A DNA stretch of 14,148 nucleotides from an uncultured beta proteobacterium. Its GTDB lineage: Bacteria > Pseudomonadota > Gammaproteobacteria > Burkholderiales > Burkholderiaceae. The stretch spans positions 1 to 14,148 of the forward strand of contig CAIKGX010000123.1 of NCBI GenBank assembly GCA_903827075.1. The letters are read 5' to 3'. Numbering within the stretch: the stretch's first letter is position 1; every line of letters starts with the position of its first letter. The position numbers and the translations under genes were made by a program. The notes below the pieces were generated by a model. That model was not told where the DNA came from. It saw only the letters and a program-made list of their open reading frames with translations, and ran no database searches. Positions 6,271 to 14,148 of the stretch are shown in pieces.

Positions 6271-8088
6271 TTACTCGCGGGAAGCCTTCTTACGATCATG
6301 CTCTTTCAAGTAACGTTTACGAACACGCACACTCTTAGGTGTGACTTCAACTAATTCATCATCACTGATGAATTCAACTGCGTATTCCAAAGTCAAATCG
6401 ATTGGCGTTACCAAACGAACTGCTTCATCAGTGCCTGATGAGCGCACGTTGGTTAATTGCTTGCCTTTAATAGGATTCACAACCAAATCATTATCACGGC
6501 TATGAATACCAATGACCATGCCTTCATAGACTGGGTCGCCATGTTTTACGAACATACGGCCACGATCTTGTAGCTTCCAGATAGCGTAAGCAACTGCTTC
6601 GCCATCATCCTGGCTAATCAATACGCCGTTATGACGCTCACCCAAAATACCATCTTTAGCAGGGGCATAAGAATCGAAGGTATGACTCATCAAACCGTTA
6701 CCACGAGTCATGGTCATGAAGTCGCCTTGGAAACCAATCAAGCCACGCGCAGGAATGCGGTACTCAAGACGGGTACGACCCTTGCCATCGCTCACCATAT
6801 CTTGCAGCTCACCTTTACGCTTGCCCAAGTCTTCCATTACAGCGCCTTGAGTAGCATCTTCTACGTCAACTGTTAAGTTCTCGTATGGCTCCATCTTGAC
6901 ACCATTCTCTTCGTGGAATACCACGCGAGGACGGGAAACCGCCATCTCATAGCCTTCACGACGCATGGTTTCAACCAAGATAGTCAGGTGCAACTCTCCA
7001 CGGCCAGACACTTCAAATACAGTGTCGTCATCAGTTTCTTTTACCCGCAAAGCCATATTAGATTTGAGCTCACGATCCAAACGTTCGCGAATCTGACGGC
7101 TAGTCACAAACTTACCTTCTCGACCTGCAAAGGGGCTGGTGTTCACCATGAAGTTCATGGTTAAGGTTGGCTCATCAATCTTGAGCATTGGCAATGCATC
7201 TGGTTTATCAACCGCACACACAGTAGTACTAATGGCTAATTCTTCAATACCGTTAATCAATGCGATATCGCCAGCAATGGCTTCGTCAACGATTTCGCGC
7301 TCTAAGCCTTTGAACTTTAATACCTGATTAATACGACCTTTAAATGGCACGCCATCGGGGCCATTTAAGCAAATGACTTCCATACCCGCTTTAACGCGAC
7401 CACGGTTCACACGGCCAATACCAATCTTGCCTACGTAGCTGTTGTAGTCGATAGAGGAAATCTGGAATTGCAAAGGACCATCTGGATCATCATCACGGAC
7501 AGGAACATGTTCTAAAACTGCATCAAACAATGGGCGCATATCGCCTTCACGAACATCTTCCGTTAAACCAGCATAGCCATTAAGACCAGATGCATAGATC
7601 ACAGGAAAGTCGAGCTGTTCTTCAGTAGCGCCGAGCTTATCAAACAATTCAAAAGTAGCGTTGATCACGTAATCACAACGAGCGCCTGGACGATCAACCT
7701 TGTTAACCACCACAATAGGCTTCAAACCTAGGGCTAAGGCTTTCTTAGTCACAAAGCGGGTTTGTGGCATTGGGCCTTCAACTGCATCAACCAAGAGCAA
7801 TACACCATCAACCATAGAGAGCACACGCTCTACTTCACCACCGAAGTCTGCGTGTCCTGGTGTGTCCACAATATTGATGTGTGTGCCGTCATATTCAACT
7901 GCACAGTTCTTGGACAGAATAGTAATGCCGCGCTCTTTTTCCAAATCATTTGAATCCATGACACGTTCGGTCATTTTTTCATTTGAACGGAATGTGCCAG
8001 ATTGGCGCAAGAGTTGGTCAACCAAAGTAGTTTTACCGTGGTCAACGTGGGCGATGATGGCGATATTACGAAGTGCGCGTTTAGTCAT
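6271..8088 (-). CDS. typA: Ribosome-associated translational GTPase TypA/BipA
   Basis: TypA (BipA) is an EF-G-like GTPase that binds the 70S ribosome and aids 50S assembly and growth under stress such as low temperature. The 605 residues match the usual length. G motifs are AHVDHGKT (13-20, P-loop), DTPGH (75-79), NKVD (129-132) and an ASG in the G5 position (166-168). The switch I region contains RGITILSK. The rest has the beta-barrel, two EF-G-like domains and the TypA-specific C-terminal domain, with the conserved ARGLIGFQGDFMTMTRGNG segment and a basic end (RVRKRYLKEHDRKK). The ATG at 8088 gives the expected MTKRALRNIAIIAHVDHGKT start; only a weak AGAAG lies upstream. It follows truB after 81 bp on the same strand and ends at its own terminator. 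Confidence 0.97.
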   Translation of the reverse strand: MTKRALRNIAIIAHVDHGKTTLVDQLLRQSGTFRSNEKMTERVMDSNDLEKERGITILSKNCAVEYDGTHINIVDTPGHADFGGEVERVLSMVDGVLLLVDAVEGPMPQTRFVTKKALALGLKPIVVVNKVDRPGARCDYVINATFELFDKLGATEEQLDFPVIYASGLNGYAGLTEDVREGDMRPLFDAVLEHVPVRDDDPDGPLQFQISSIDYNSYVGKIGIGRVNRGRVKAGMEVICLNGPDGVPFKGRINQVLKFKGLEREIVDEAIAGDIALINGIEELAISTTVCAVDKPDALPMLKIDEPTLTMNFMVNTSPFAGREGKFVTSRQIRERLDRELKSNMALRVKETDDDTVFEVSGRGELHLTILVETMRREGYEMAVSRPRVVFHEENGVKMEPYENLTVDVEDATQGAVMEDLGKRKGELQDMVSDGKGRTRLEYRIPARGLIGFQGDFMTMTRGNGLMSHTFDSYAPAKDGILGERHNGVLISQDDGEAVAYAIWKLQDRGRMFVKHGDPVYEGMVIGIHSRDNDLVVNPIKGKQLTNVRSSGTDEAVRLVTPIDLTLEYAVEFISDDELVEVTPKSVRVRKRYLKEHDRKKASRE

Positions 8089-8169
8089 GTGAAGCTTCTA
8101 AAGTTAAGAATGGGTTTAAAAATATGAATTCTGGTGAGGAAAGATTAATCAGTAAATAAGTCAAATCGG

Positions 8170-9081
8170 TTAATGGGCCGAAGAAATCAAACGCTTGGGA
8201 TGCAAGACCCCAGAGCGCCAATCAGCGGTGCCAATAAAGTTATGGGGGGCAGCGGTAGCACGATAAATTCGTACTAAAGCTTCTATAGGAGGTAAATTCA
8301 GAGGAACGCGTTGGCCCATTTCTAAACGCTTTGCTTGCTGCTCATCTACTGTAAGGTGTGGCAATGTTTGCAATAGAGCGTCCACCGGCAGAATATAAGT
8401 CGAGCTATCTTGTAGGCCTTGCTGAATAGATTCAATCGTAAATGCTTGTTCGAGAGTGAGGTGCCCTACTTCGGTACGGCGTAAACCTACTAAGTGCGCA
8501 CCACAACCTAAAACTTTGCCTAGATCTTCAGCTAGCACACGGATATAAGTGCCTTTGCTGCAGCTCACTTCTAAAGTAGCTTCAGGCCAATTGATCTTAG
8601 TCCAACGAATCTGGTGAATAGTGATGTCACGTGGAGCACGCTCTAACTCAACACCGGCGCGAGCATATTCATATAAAGGTTTGCCATCTCGCTTAAGCGC
8701 GGAATACATTGGTGGCACTTGGCTAATCGGTCCCGTAAATTGAGGCAGTAATGCATTCAGTGCCAACTCCAGCGCGGCCTCATCAGCAAATACTGGCAAG
8801 GCTAACTCTTGAATAATTAAACCTTCTGCATCACCCGTATCAGTACATTGACCAAATTTGACTTGGGCAATATAGGTTTTATCAGCCTCTAATAAATCTT
8901 GGGAATACTTCGTTGCCTCACCCAAACAGATAGGCAGCAAGCCTGTGGCCATGGGATCTAAAGTTCCGGTGTGACCCGCTTTTTCTGCATTTAAAGCACG
9001 CTTGACCGCAGTTACTGCGCCTTGCGAGCTCATGCCAGCAGGCTTATCAAGCAAGACTACACCGTCGATCCGAGTAGCCAT
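8170..9081 (-). CDS. truB: tRNA pseudouridine-55 synthase TruB
   Basis: TruB converts uridine 55 in the T-loop of tRNAs to pseudouridine. The 303 residues begin with the family's GVVLLDKPAGMSSQ segment and contain the catalytic motif GHTGTLDPMATGLLP with Asp42 as nucleophile. KTYIAQVKFGQCTDTGD follows, then the substrate-binding VPPMYSALKRDGKPLYEYAR and SKGTYIRVLAEDLG. The C-terminal part (about 245-303) is the small RNA-binding region typical of bacterial TruB. The ATG at 9081-9079 lies 3 bp after the rbfA stop, so translation is coupled within the rimP-nusA-infB-rbfA-truB unit. It is the last gene of that unit; no clear terminator stands in the 81 bp before typA, so read-through into typA is possible. 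Confidence 0.97.
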   Translation of the reverse strand: MATRIDGVVLLDKPAGMSSQGAVTAVKRALNAEKAGHTGTLDPMATGLLPICLGEATKYSQDLLEADKTYIAQVKFGQCTDTGDAEGLIIQELALPVFADEAALELALNALLPQFTGPISQVPPMYSALKRDGKPLYEYARAGVELERAPRDITIHQIRWTKINWPEATLEVSCSKGTYIRVLAEDLGKVLGCGAHLVGLRRTEVGHLTLEQAFTIESIQQGLQDSSTYILPVDALLQTLPHLTVDEQQAKRLEMGQRVPLNLPPIEALVRIYRATAAPHNFIGTADWRSGVLHPKRLISSAH

Positions 9082-9084
9082 GAC

Positions 9085-9471
9085 TTATTGAGTCTCGTCT
9101 TTAGGATCGCTGTGGTCACTACGGTCACTATCCACTGCTTCATCGATCAAGCGTGACATTTCAATGCCATGCTCTAAAGAGCTATCAAAATGGAAATGCA
9201 AGGTGGGCACAGTATGAATATGTAAACGTTTAAATAACAAAGAATGTAAATAACCTGCCTTATCTTGTAGCGCTTTCAGTGCTACCTCTGGCTCAGCGCC
9301 CAAAACAGAGAAAAACACTTTAGCGTGTGCTAAATCTGGCGTGAGTTCAACACTTTGCAAAGTAATTAAACCTAAACTAGGGCTACGCAATTCACGAGGA
9401 ATGAGCTCGGCCAGATCTCGCTGTATTTGATCGGCGAGACGCTGGTTACGATGCGGGCTAGTTTTTTGCAT
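9085..9471 (-). CDS. rbfA: 30S ribosome-binding factor RbfA
   Basis: RbfA is a small KH-like protein that binds the immature 30S subunit, helps mature the 5' end of 16S rRNA and is important in cold adaptation. The 128 residues carry the family features: RNQRLADQIQRDLAELI at the N-terminus, LGLITLQSVELTPDLAHAKV, the kinked helix AGYLHSLLFKRL and the strand VPTLHFHFDSSLEHGIEMSRL. The tail (DSDRSDHSDPKDETQ) is acidic and repetitive, as is common in this variable end. The gene sits 18 bp after infB and 3 bp before truB, the conserved order. No strong Shine-Dalgarno precedes the ATG, which suggests translation coupled to infB. Confidence 0.96.
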   Translation of the reverse strand: MQKTSPHRNQRLADQIQRDLAELIPRELRSPSLGLITLQSVELTPDLAHAKVFFSVLGAEPEVALKALQDKAGYLHSLLFKRLHIHTVPTLHFHFDSSLEHGIEMSRLIDEAVDSDRSDHSDPKDETQ

Positions 9472-9489
9472 ACAGTGACTTAAGGCGCT

Positions 9490-12282
9490 TTACAGTGTTC
9501 TAGCTACTTCAGTAACTTCGTAGGCTTCGAGTTGATCACCCTCTTTGATATCGTTAAAGCCTTTTAATGACAGGCCGCACTCAACACCAGCACGAACTTC
9601 TTTTGCGTCATCTTTGAAGCGCTTGAGGGAATCTAATTCGCCTGTCCACACTACGATGTTATCGCGCAAGAGACGGACGCTAGATGTACGTTTGACCACA
9701 CCATCAAGCACCAAGCAACCTGCAATCGCACCCACTTTAGATACTAAGAAGACTTGACGAATCTCCACCATACCGGTGATTTCTTCTTTCTTATCTGGTG
9801 TCAACATGCCACTTAAAGCAGCCTTCACTTCGTCAACTGCGTCATAAATAATATTGTGATAGCGAATATCTACGCCATTATTTTCAGCTAATTTACGCGC
9901 GGCACCATCTGCACGAGAATTAAAGCCAATGATGACTGCCTTGGAAGCAACTGCTAAATTCACGTCGGTTTCAGTAATACCGCCAACGCCGGCATGAACG
10001 ATTTGAACCTTCACTTCTGGCGTAGACAACTTCTGTAAGGACTGTGATAGAGCTTCTTGTGAACCCTGAACATCTGCCTTGATGATGAGAGGTAATAATT
10101 TCGCCTCAATCGCACCCTCTTCCATGTTTTCCATCATGGTTTCCAGCTTGAAGGCTTGTTGTTTAGCCAACTTCACATCGCGGAACTTACCTTGACGGAA
10201 AAGTGCAATTTCACGCGCTTTACGCTCATCAGGAACCACTTGCACTGACTCACCAGCTGCAGGCACTTCAGATAAACCTTGAATCTCTACCGGAATAGAT
10301 GGCCCAGCTTCATTACAAGCTTTACCGTTCTCATCTAACATCGCACGAACACGACCGTAGGTAGAGCCTGCCAACAACATATCGCCACGTTTCAGTGTGC
10401 CGGATTGAACCAGTACGGTTGCGACAGGGCCGCGACCCTTATCCAAACGCGCTTCAATCACAAGTCCTTGTGCTGGTGCAGCTCTAGGTGCTTTGAGCTC
10501 CAAGATTTCTGCTTGCAAGAGAACGTTCTCGAGCAATGCATCAATACCTTCTCCTGTTTTTGCAGAGACTGGAATAAATGGCACATCACCACCGTATTCT
10601 TCTGGAACAACCTGCTCGGCAACCAATTCTGTCTTCACGCGATCTGCATTGGCTTCTGGTTTATCAATCTTGTTAATTGCAACAACAATTGGAACACCAG
10701 CTGCTAATGCATGGTGAATTGCTTCTTTGGTTTGTGGCATGACGCCATCATCAGCAGCAACTACCAAAATAACGATATCGGTAGCCTTAGCACCACGAGC
10801 GCGCATCGCCGTAAAGGCTTCGTGACCAGGGGTATCTAAGAAGGTAATCATGCCGCGCGGTGTTTCTACGTGGTAAGCACCAATGTGCTGAGTAATACCA
10901 CCAGCTTCACCAGTAGCTACTTTTGCCGCACGAATCTTATCGAGTAAAGATGTCTTGCCATGGTCAACGTGACCCATCACTGTAACGACTGGTGGACGTG
11001 ATAACAATTCTGCATCGTGTCCTGCAGTGCCAAGATCTAAATCAGGGTCTTCTAATTTTGCAGCATGGGCAACGTGGCCCATCTCTTCCACGATGATCAT
11101 GGCCGTATCTTGATCTAAGATCTGGTTGATCGTGACCATTTGACCCATGCCCATTAAGAGCTTAATAACTTCAGCGCTCTTCACAGCCATTGCGTGAGCT
11201 AACTCAGCAACAGTAATGGTTTCTGGAACATTGACATCATGAACGACCTTCTCAGTTGGTACCTGGAAGTTGGTATCTGTATTTGCTTCAGCAATTTGAC
11301 GTTGCTTTCTGCGTCCGCCGCCAGAGCGCCAGCCGCCCACACCGCCCATATTATCGCCACGGGTCTTCAGACCACCAGACTTCTTAGCGCCTTCTTCTTT
11401 CCATGTGGATGATGTCTCTGCAGACTTAATCGTCTTAGCGCCAACTTTGGCAACCACTTTTTTCTTATCGTCAGCACCTTCAACCTTGGCGGGTTTGTGT
11501 AGAGTGCCTTTTTTCGCTTCTTCAGCAGCAACTTCACTTGGCGCCTTGAGAACACGCGCAGGCGCACTCATCATGTCACGAATCGCTAGCGCTTCAGCTT
11601 CAGCTGCAGCACGGCGTTTGGTGATATCGGCTAATTGCGCTTTGTTTGTATCGGCTAAATCTTTTGCTGCTTTATCTGTCTTGGCTTTTTTATCTGCTGC
11701 TGCAGCCGCTGCGGCCACTGCTGCAGGTGCTTCACCAGCTACTTGGACTTCTTTTTCGGGTACAGGCACAGCTGCAACTGCTGCTGCAGCCACTTCTTTT
11801 TCACGCGCCTCTTCAGCGGCTTTCATTTCTGCCTCTTGACGAGCCAATAATTCGGCTTGACGAGTCGCCTCAGCAGCGCGCTTTTCTAATTCCTCTTCAG
11901 AAAGAATTGACTTTGCTGGTGCAGTAGCGACAGCAACCTTAGCAGGAACCTCTTCCACCTCAGGGGCTTCAGGAGCTTCATCACCACGCTTTACAAGTAC
12001 ACGCTTCTTACGTACCTCAACCTGAACTGTACGAGTACGTCCAGCAGAATCAGCCTGACGAATCTCCGAGTTCTCACGTTTGATCAAAGTGATCTTTTTG
12101 CGATTGCCCGCATCTGCATTACCGTGCTCTTTTTGCAAATGCTCAAGCAGGACAGTTTTGTCCTTTTCGGTAATGCTATCGTCCTCAGAACCTTTATCGA
12201 TCCCAGCCGCCTTCAATTGCTCCAAGAGGTCAGGCGCAGTCCGTTTTAATTCTTTAGCGAGTACTTTTACTGTTGTTGCCAT
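9490..12282 (-). CDS. infB: Translation initiation factor IF-2
   Basis: IF-2 is the GTPase that brings initiator fMet-tRNA to the 30S subunit and promotes subunit joining. The 930 residues start with an IF2_N domain (about 1-55), followed by a long charged linker (about 60-340) rich in Ala, Lys and Glu. It includes a run of seven Ala (190-196) and a Gly/Arg-rich patch (GGVGGWRSGGGRRKQRQ). A second IF2_N-like domain (about 350-405) precedes the G domain: GHVDHGKT (437-444), DTPGH (483-487), NKID (537-540) and SAK (573-575). Domains II, III and the C-terminal fMet-tRNA-binding domain complete it. The ATG at 12282 has AGAGGAA upstream (12296-12290). It lies 13 bp after nusA. Shorter isoforms from internal starts are known in E. 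coli; I cannot confirm one here. Confidence 0.98.
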   Translation of the reverse strand: MATTVKVLAKELKRTAPDLLEQLKAAGIDKGSEDDSITEKDKTVLLEHLQKEHGNADAGNRKKITLIKRENSEIRQADSAGRTRTVQVEVRKKRVLVKRGDEAPEAPEVEEVPAKVAVATAPAKSILSEEELEKRAAEATRQAELLARQEAEMKAAEEAREKEVAAAAVAAVPVPEKEVQVAGEAPAAVAAAAAAADKKAKTDKAAKDLADTNKAQLADITKRRAAAEAEALAIRDMMSAPARVLKAPSEVAAEEAKKGTLHKPAKVEGADDKKKVVAKVGAKTIKSAETSSTWKEEGAKKSGGLKTRGDNMGGVGGWRSGGGRRKQRQIAEANTDTNFQVPTEKVVHDVNVPETITVAELAHAMAVKSAEVIKLLMGMGQMVTINQILDQDTAMIIVEEMGHVAHAAKLEDPDLDLGTAGHDAELLSRPPVVTVMGHVDHGKTSLLDKIRAAKVATGEAGGITQHIGAYHVETPRGMITFLDTPGHEAFTAMRARGAKATDIVILVVAADDGVMPQTKEAIHHALAAGVPIVVAINKIDKPEANADRVKTELVAEQVVPEEYGGDVPFIPVSAKTGEGIDALLENVLLQAEILELKAPRAAPAQGLVIEARLDKGRGPVATVLVQSGTLKRGDMLLAGSTYGRVRAMLDENGKACNEAGPSIPVEIQGLSEVPAAGESVQVVPDERKAREIALFRQGKFRDVKLAKQQAFKLETMMENMEEGAIEAKLLPLIIKADVQGSQEALSQSLQKLSTPEVKVQIVHAGVGGITETDVNLAVASKAVIIGFNSRADGAARKLAENNGVDIRYHNIIYDAVDEVKAALSGMLTPDKKEEITGMVEIRQVFLVSKVGAIAGCLVLDGVVKRTSSVRLLRDNIVVWTGELDSLKRFKDDAKEVRAGVECGLSLKGFNDIKEGDQLEAYEVTEVARTL
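11695..11715 (-). repeat. Poly-alanine codon run in the IF-2 linker
   Basis: Seven consecutive GCN codons (IF-2 residues 190-196) lie within a wider Ala/Lys/Glu-rich stretch. The codons are mixed GCA, GCT, GCG and GCC, so this is amino-acid bias and not a simple DNA repeat. It is part of the flexible linker and needs no separate function. Confidence 0.7.
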
Positions 12283-12289
12283 GCACTAC

Positions 12290-12296
12290 TTCCTCT
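12290..12296 (-). promoter_or_regulatory. Ribosome binding site of infB
   Basis: AGAGGAA on the minus strand lies 7 nt before the infB ATG and touches the last base of the nusA region, giving infB its own initiation signal within the operon. Confidence 0.7.
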
Positions 12297-13777
12297 CATG
12301 AAGTAAACCAATGTTCGCGCGCTTTCATGATGAGCGTTTTCGCAGTTTCTTCGTCAATTTGTGTCGCCTCAACTAGCTCATCAACAGCCAGTTCAGCTAA
12401 GTCGTCACGGGTGTGAACTTGATTGTCAGCAAGCTTAGCAATCAATTCAGTGGTCATTCCCTCTAGGGAACGCAAATCTTGTGAGACTTCGCCAACGCGC
12501 TCTTCTTTAGCCAATTCCATGGTCAACAAAGAGTCACGCGCACGAGTACGCAATTCATTTACGGTATCTTCATCAAAAGAATCAATTTCTAACATCTCAG
12601 AAAGGGGTACATAAGCAACCTCTTCCAAAGTATTGAAACCTTCCTCAATCAAAATATCGGCAACTTCTTGGTCAACATCCAATTTATCCATGAATAATTG
12701 ACGTACAGAAGCAGCTTCTTTTTCAGTTTTTTCAGCAGACTCTTCAGGAGTCATGATGTTGATCTGCCAGCCAGTCAATTCACTAGCTAAGCGAACGTTC
12801 TGTCCGCTACGGCCAATCGCGATTGCCAGATTTTCTTCATCAACCACCACATCCATGGCATGGCGCTCTTCGTCAACCATAATGGAGGAAACTTGGGCAG
12901 GAGCTAAAGCACCAATGACGAACTGCGCTGGATCTTCAGACCACAACACAATATCCACTGCTTCACCAGCAACTTCATTACGCACTGCTGTCACGCGAGT
13001 TCCGCGCACACCGACGCAAGTACCAATTGGATCGATACGCTTGTCATAGGTAATCACAGCAATCTTGGCGCGAATACCAGGGTCGCGAGCAGCGCCCTTA
13101 ATCTCTAATAAACCCTGCTCCATTTCTGGAACTTCATTCTCAAACAATTTAATCAAGAAATCAGGGCAGGTACGGGAAAGTTCGATCTGTGGGCCACGGG
13201 CTTCACGATCTACCTTCAGAATGTAAGCGCGTACGCGGTCGCCAGAACGCAAATTCTCTTTTGGAATCATTTGGTCACGACGGAGCAACGCTTCTACGCG
13301 GCCAGATTCAATAATCAGACCATTCTTATCAGCCCGTTTGACGGTACCGGTCATGACTTTTTCGCCACGCTCAAGGTAGTCGTTCAGAATCTGCTCACGC
13401 TCAGCATCACGAATACGTTGCAAGATCACTTGCTTAGCTGCTTGCGCGCCGATACGACCGAAAGCTAAAGATTCGATTTGCTCTTCAATGAAATCACCCA
13501 CTTCCATATCAGTCAATTGCTCTTGAGCTTCAAACTGCAAGATCTCTTTATCTGGCTCTTGTAAACCGGCTTCATCAGGAACAACCAACCAACGACGGAA
13601 GGTTTCGTATTCACCAGATTCACGATCAATCGCTACACGAATATCCACATCTTCGGTTGGATAGCGCTTCTTAGTGGCCGATGCCAGCGCCATCTCTAGT
13701 GCCTCGAACACAATTTCACGATCAACGTTCTTTTCACGCGCTAAGGCGTCTGCCAACATGAGAACTTCTCGACTCAT
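12296..13777 (-). CDS. nusA: Transcription termination/antitermination factor NusA
   Basis: NusA binds RNA polymerase and nascent RNA and controls pausing, intrinsic termination and antitermination. The 493 residues show the complete proteobacterial architecture: the N-terminal RNA polymerase-binding domain (about 1-130), an S1 domain (137-201), KH1 with CVGVRGTRV (254-262) and KH2 with IGRSGQNVRLA (321-331). Two C-terminal acidic helix-hairpin-helix repeats (about 365-420 and 440-490) follow, of the kind that bind the alpha subunit C-terminal domain in E. coli. Start MSREVLMLADALAREKNV is typical. The ATG at 13777-13775 overlaps the rimP stop (ATGA), so the two are coupled, and infB follows 13 bp later. 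In E. coli NusA feeds back on this operon; nothing in the window tests that here. Confidence 0.98.
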   Translation of the reverse strand: MSREVLMLADALAREKNVDREIVFEALEMALASATKKRYPTEDVDIRVAIDRESGEYETFRRWLVVPDEAGLQEPDKEILQFEAQEQLTDMEVGDFIEEQIESLAFGRIGAQAAKQVILQRIRDAEREQILNDYLERGEKVMTGTVKRADKNGLIIESGRVEALLRRDQMIPKENLRSGDRVRAYILKVDREARGPQIELSRTCPDFLIKLFENEVPEMEQGLLEIKGAARDPGIRAKIAVITYDKRIDPIGTCVGVRGTRVTAVRNEVAGEAVDIVLWSEDPAQFVIGALAPAQVSSIMVDEERHAMDVVVDEENLAIAIGRSGQNVRLASELTGWQINIMTPEESAEKTEKEAASVRQLFMDKLDVDQEVADILIEEGFNTLEEVAYVPLSEMLEIDSFDEDTVNELRTRARDSLLTMELAKEERVGEVSQDLRSLEGMTTELIAKLADNQVHTRDDLAELAVDELVEATQIDEETAKTLIMKAREHWFTS

Positions 13778-14148
13778 GACTTTCTTCCTTTGAAATCAAT
13801 AACAGGGACCAACCGAGTCTTATCGACCTCGGCTAAAGAAAACTCCAATTGAGACTCGGTGCCATCGGCACCTTCAAACAACAAACCAAACTTGGCATCT
13901 GGTGATTGAATGTCACCAGTGAGCAAGCCTTGTAAAACACCACGAAACTTCTTGCGCTCACCTACGGCAACACGCAACTTCAAATCTACTTCCATTCCAG
14001 AAAAGCGCTCGTAATCCGCAGCGGACTTCACAGGACGATCTAATCCCGGAGATGAAATCTCTAAGCGCTCAAAGGGAATATTTTCAACCGGCAATGTATA
14101 GCTCAGTTGATGACTCACCTTTTCGCAATCCTGCACGTTAATCAAACG
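13774..14148 (-). CDS. rimP: Ribosome maturation factor RimP, N-terminus cut by the window edge
   Basis: RimP is needed for maturation of the 30S subunit. The frame is open to the last base of the window (first complete codons read R-L-I-N-V-Q-D-C), so the true start lies outside; the TTG at 14145 is not the start because the family has about 30-40 residues before this point. Visible are the DCEKVSHQL helix, the diagnostic SSPGLDRPVK segment with the following YERFSG, and the C-terminal SH3-like domain (KFRGVLQGLL ... LEFSLAEVDKTRLVPVIDF). The stop TGA at 13776-13774 overlaps the nusA ATG. This is the promoter-proximal gene of the nusA operon visible here; the operon promoter is beyond the window. 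Confidence 0.95.
   Translation of the reverse strand, partial: RLINVQDCEKVSHQLSYTLPVENIPFERLEISSPGLDRPVKSAADYERFSGMEVDLKLRVAVGERKKFRGVLQGLLTGDIQSPDAKFGLLFEGADGTESQLEFSLAEVDKTRLVPVIDFKGRKS

Noticed and set aside
7700..8092. Plus-strand open frame opposite the typA GTPase domain
   Set aside because: It lies fully over a highly conserved gene and shows no recognisable protein family; an antisense shadow.
8089..8169. Possible typA promoter or truB terminator in the 81 bp gap
   Set aside because: TTGACT occurs on the minus strand but no acceptable -10 lies at the right distance, and no stable hairpin with a T run is present.
11405..11839. Long plus-strand open frame opposite infB (144 codons, Ala/Ser-rich)
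   Set aside because: It is the complement of the Ala/Lys/Glu-rich IF-2 linker, whose codon bias avoids stops on the other strand; no ribosome binding site or recognisable domain.
14143..14148. TTG start for rimP near the right edge
   Set aside because: The frame stays open to the window end and RimP proteins have a further N-terminal portion, so the gene is cut by the edge.

Overview
The window reads as chromosomal DNA of a betaproteobacterium of the Burkholderiaceae, most likely a Polynucleobacter-type freshwater organism with moderate GC. The taxonomic guess rests on my recognition of the protein sequences and of the rimP-nusA-infB-rbfA-truB gene order, not on a search. Coding is tight: no stretch above about 115 bp lacks a gene or gene remnant, and I see no RNA genes, insertion sequences or CRISPR arrays.

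Right part (about 6.2-14.15 kb, all minus strand, so read right to left): the translation/transcription operon rimP (N-terminus cut by the window edge), nusA, infB, rbfA, truB, with overlaps or gaps of 3-18 bp. After an 81 bp gap comes the ribosome-associated GTPase gene typA, which ends in a good intrinsic terminator, followed by tex, an RNA-binding transcription accessory protein. These are ordinary core genes that couple transcription elongation, ribosome maturation and translation initiation.

Middle (3.17-3.79 kb, minus strand): a decayed type II toxin-antitoxin pair abuts tex. The Phd/YefM-like antitoxin frame begins on a GTG overlapping the tex stop and appears to lack the usual N-terminal DNA-binding part. 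The VapC-like PIN toxin gene behind it carries an in-frame TAG at codon 29. It marks the border between core genes and the accessory arsenic block.

Left part (1-3.15 kb): an arsenic resistance locus made of two divergent units around a 112 bp control region. Leftward lie arsR, arsC and acr3 (only its first 29 codons are inside), each joined to the next by an ATGA overlap. Rightward lie arsD and arsA. ArsC would reduce arsenate to arsenite. Acr3 would export arsenite. ArsD would hand As(III) to the ArsA ATPase, which would energise efflux, and ArsR would repress both promoters until it binds As(III). ArsR has its thiols in a C-terminal CC-x4-C cluster instead of in the DNA-recognition helix. 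The divergent region carries the same short block (TTGTCACA[A/T]T, then ATGGAA 12-14 bp later) once in each direction, a candidate ArsR operator.

I found no convincing wholly new system. The most interesting points are the broken toxin-antitoxin pair joined to the tex stop codon, the duplicated divergent operator-like block, and the pairing of ArsDA with an Acr3 permease.
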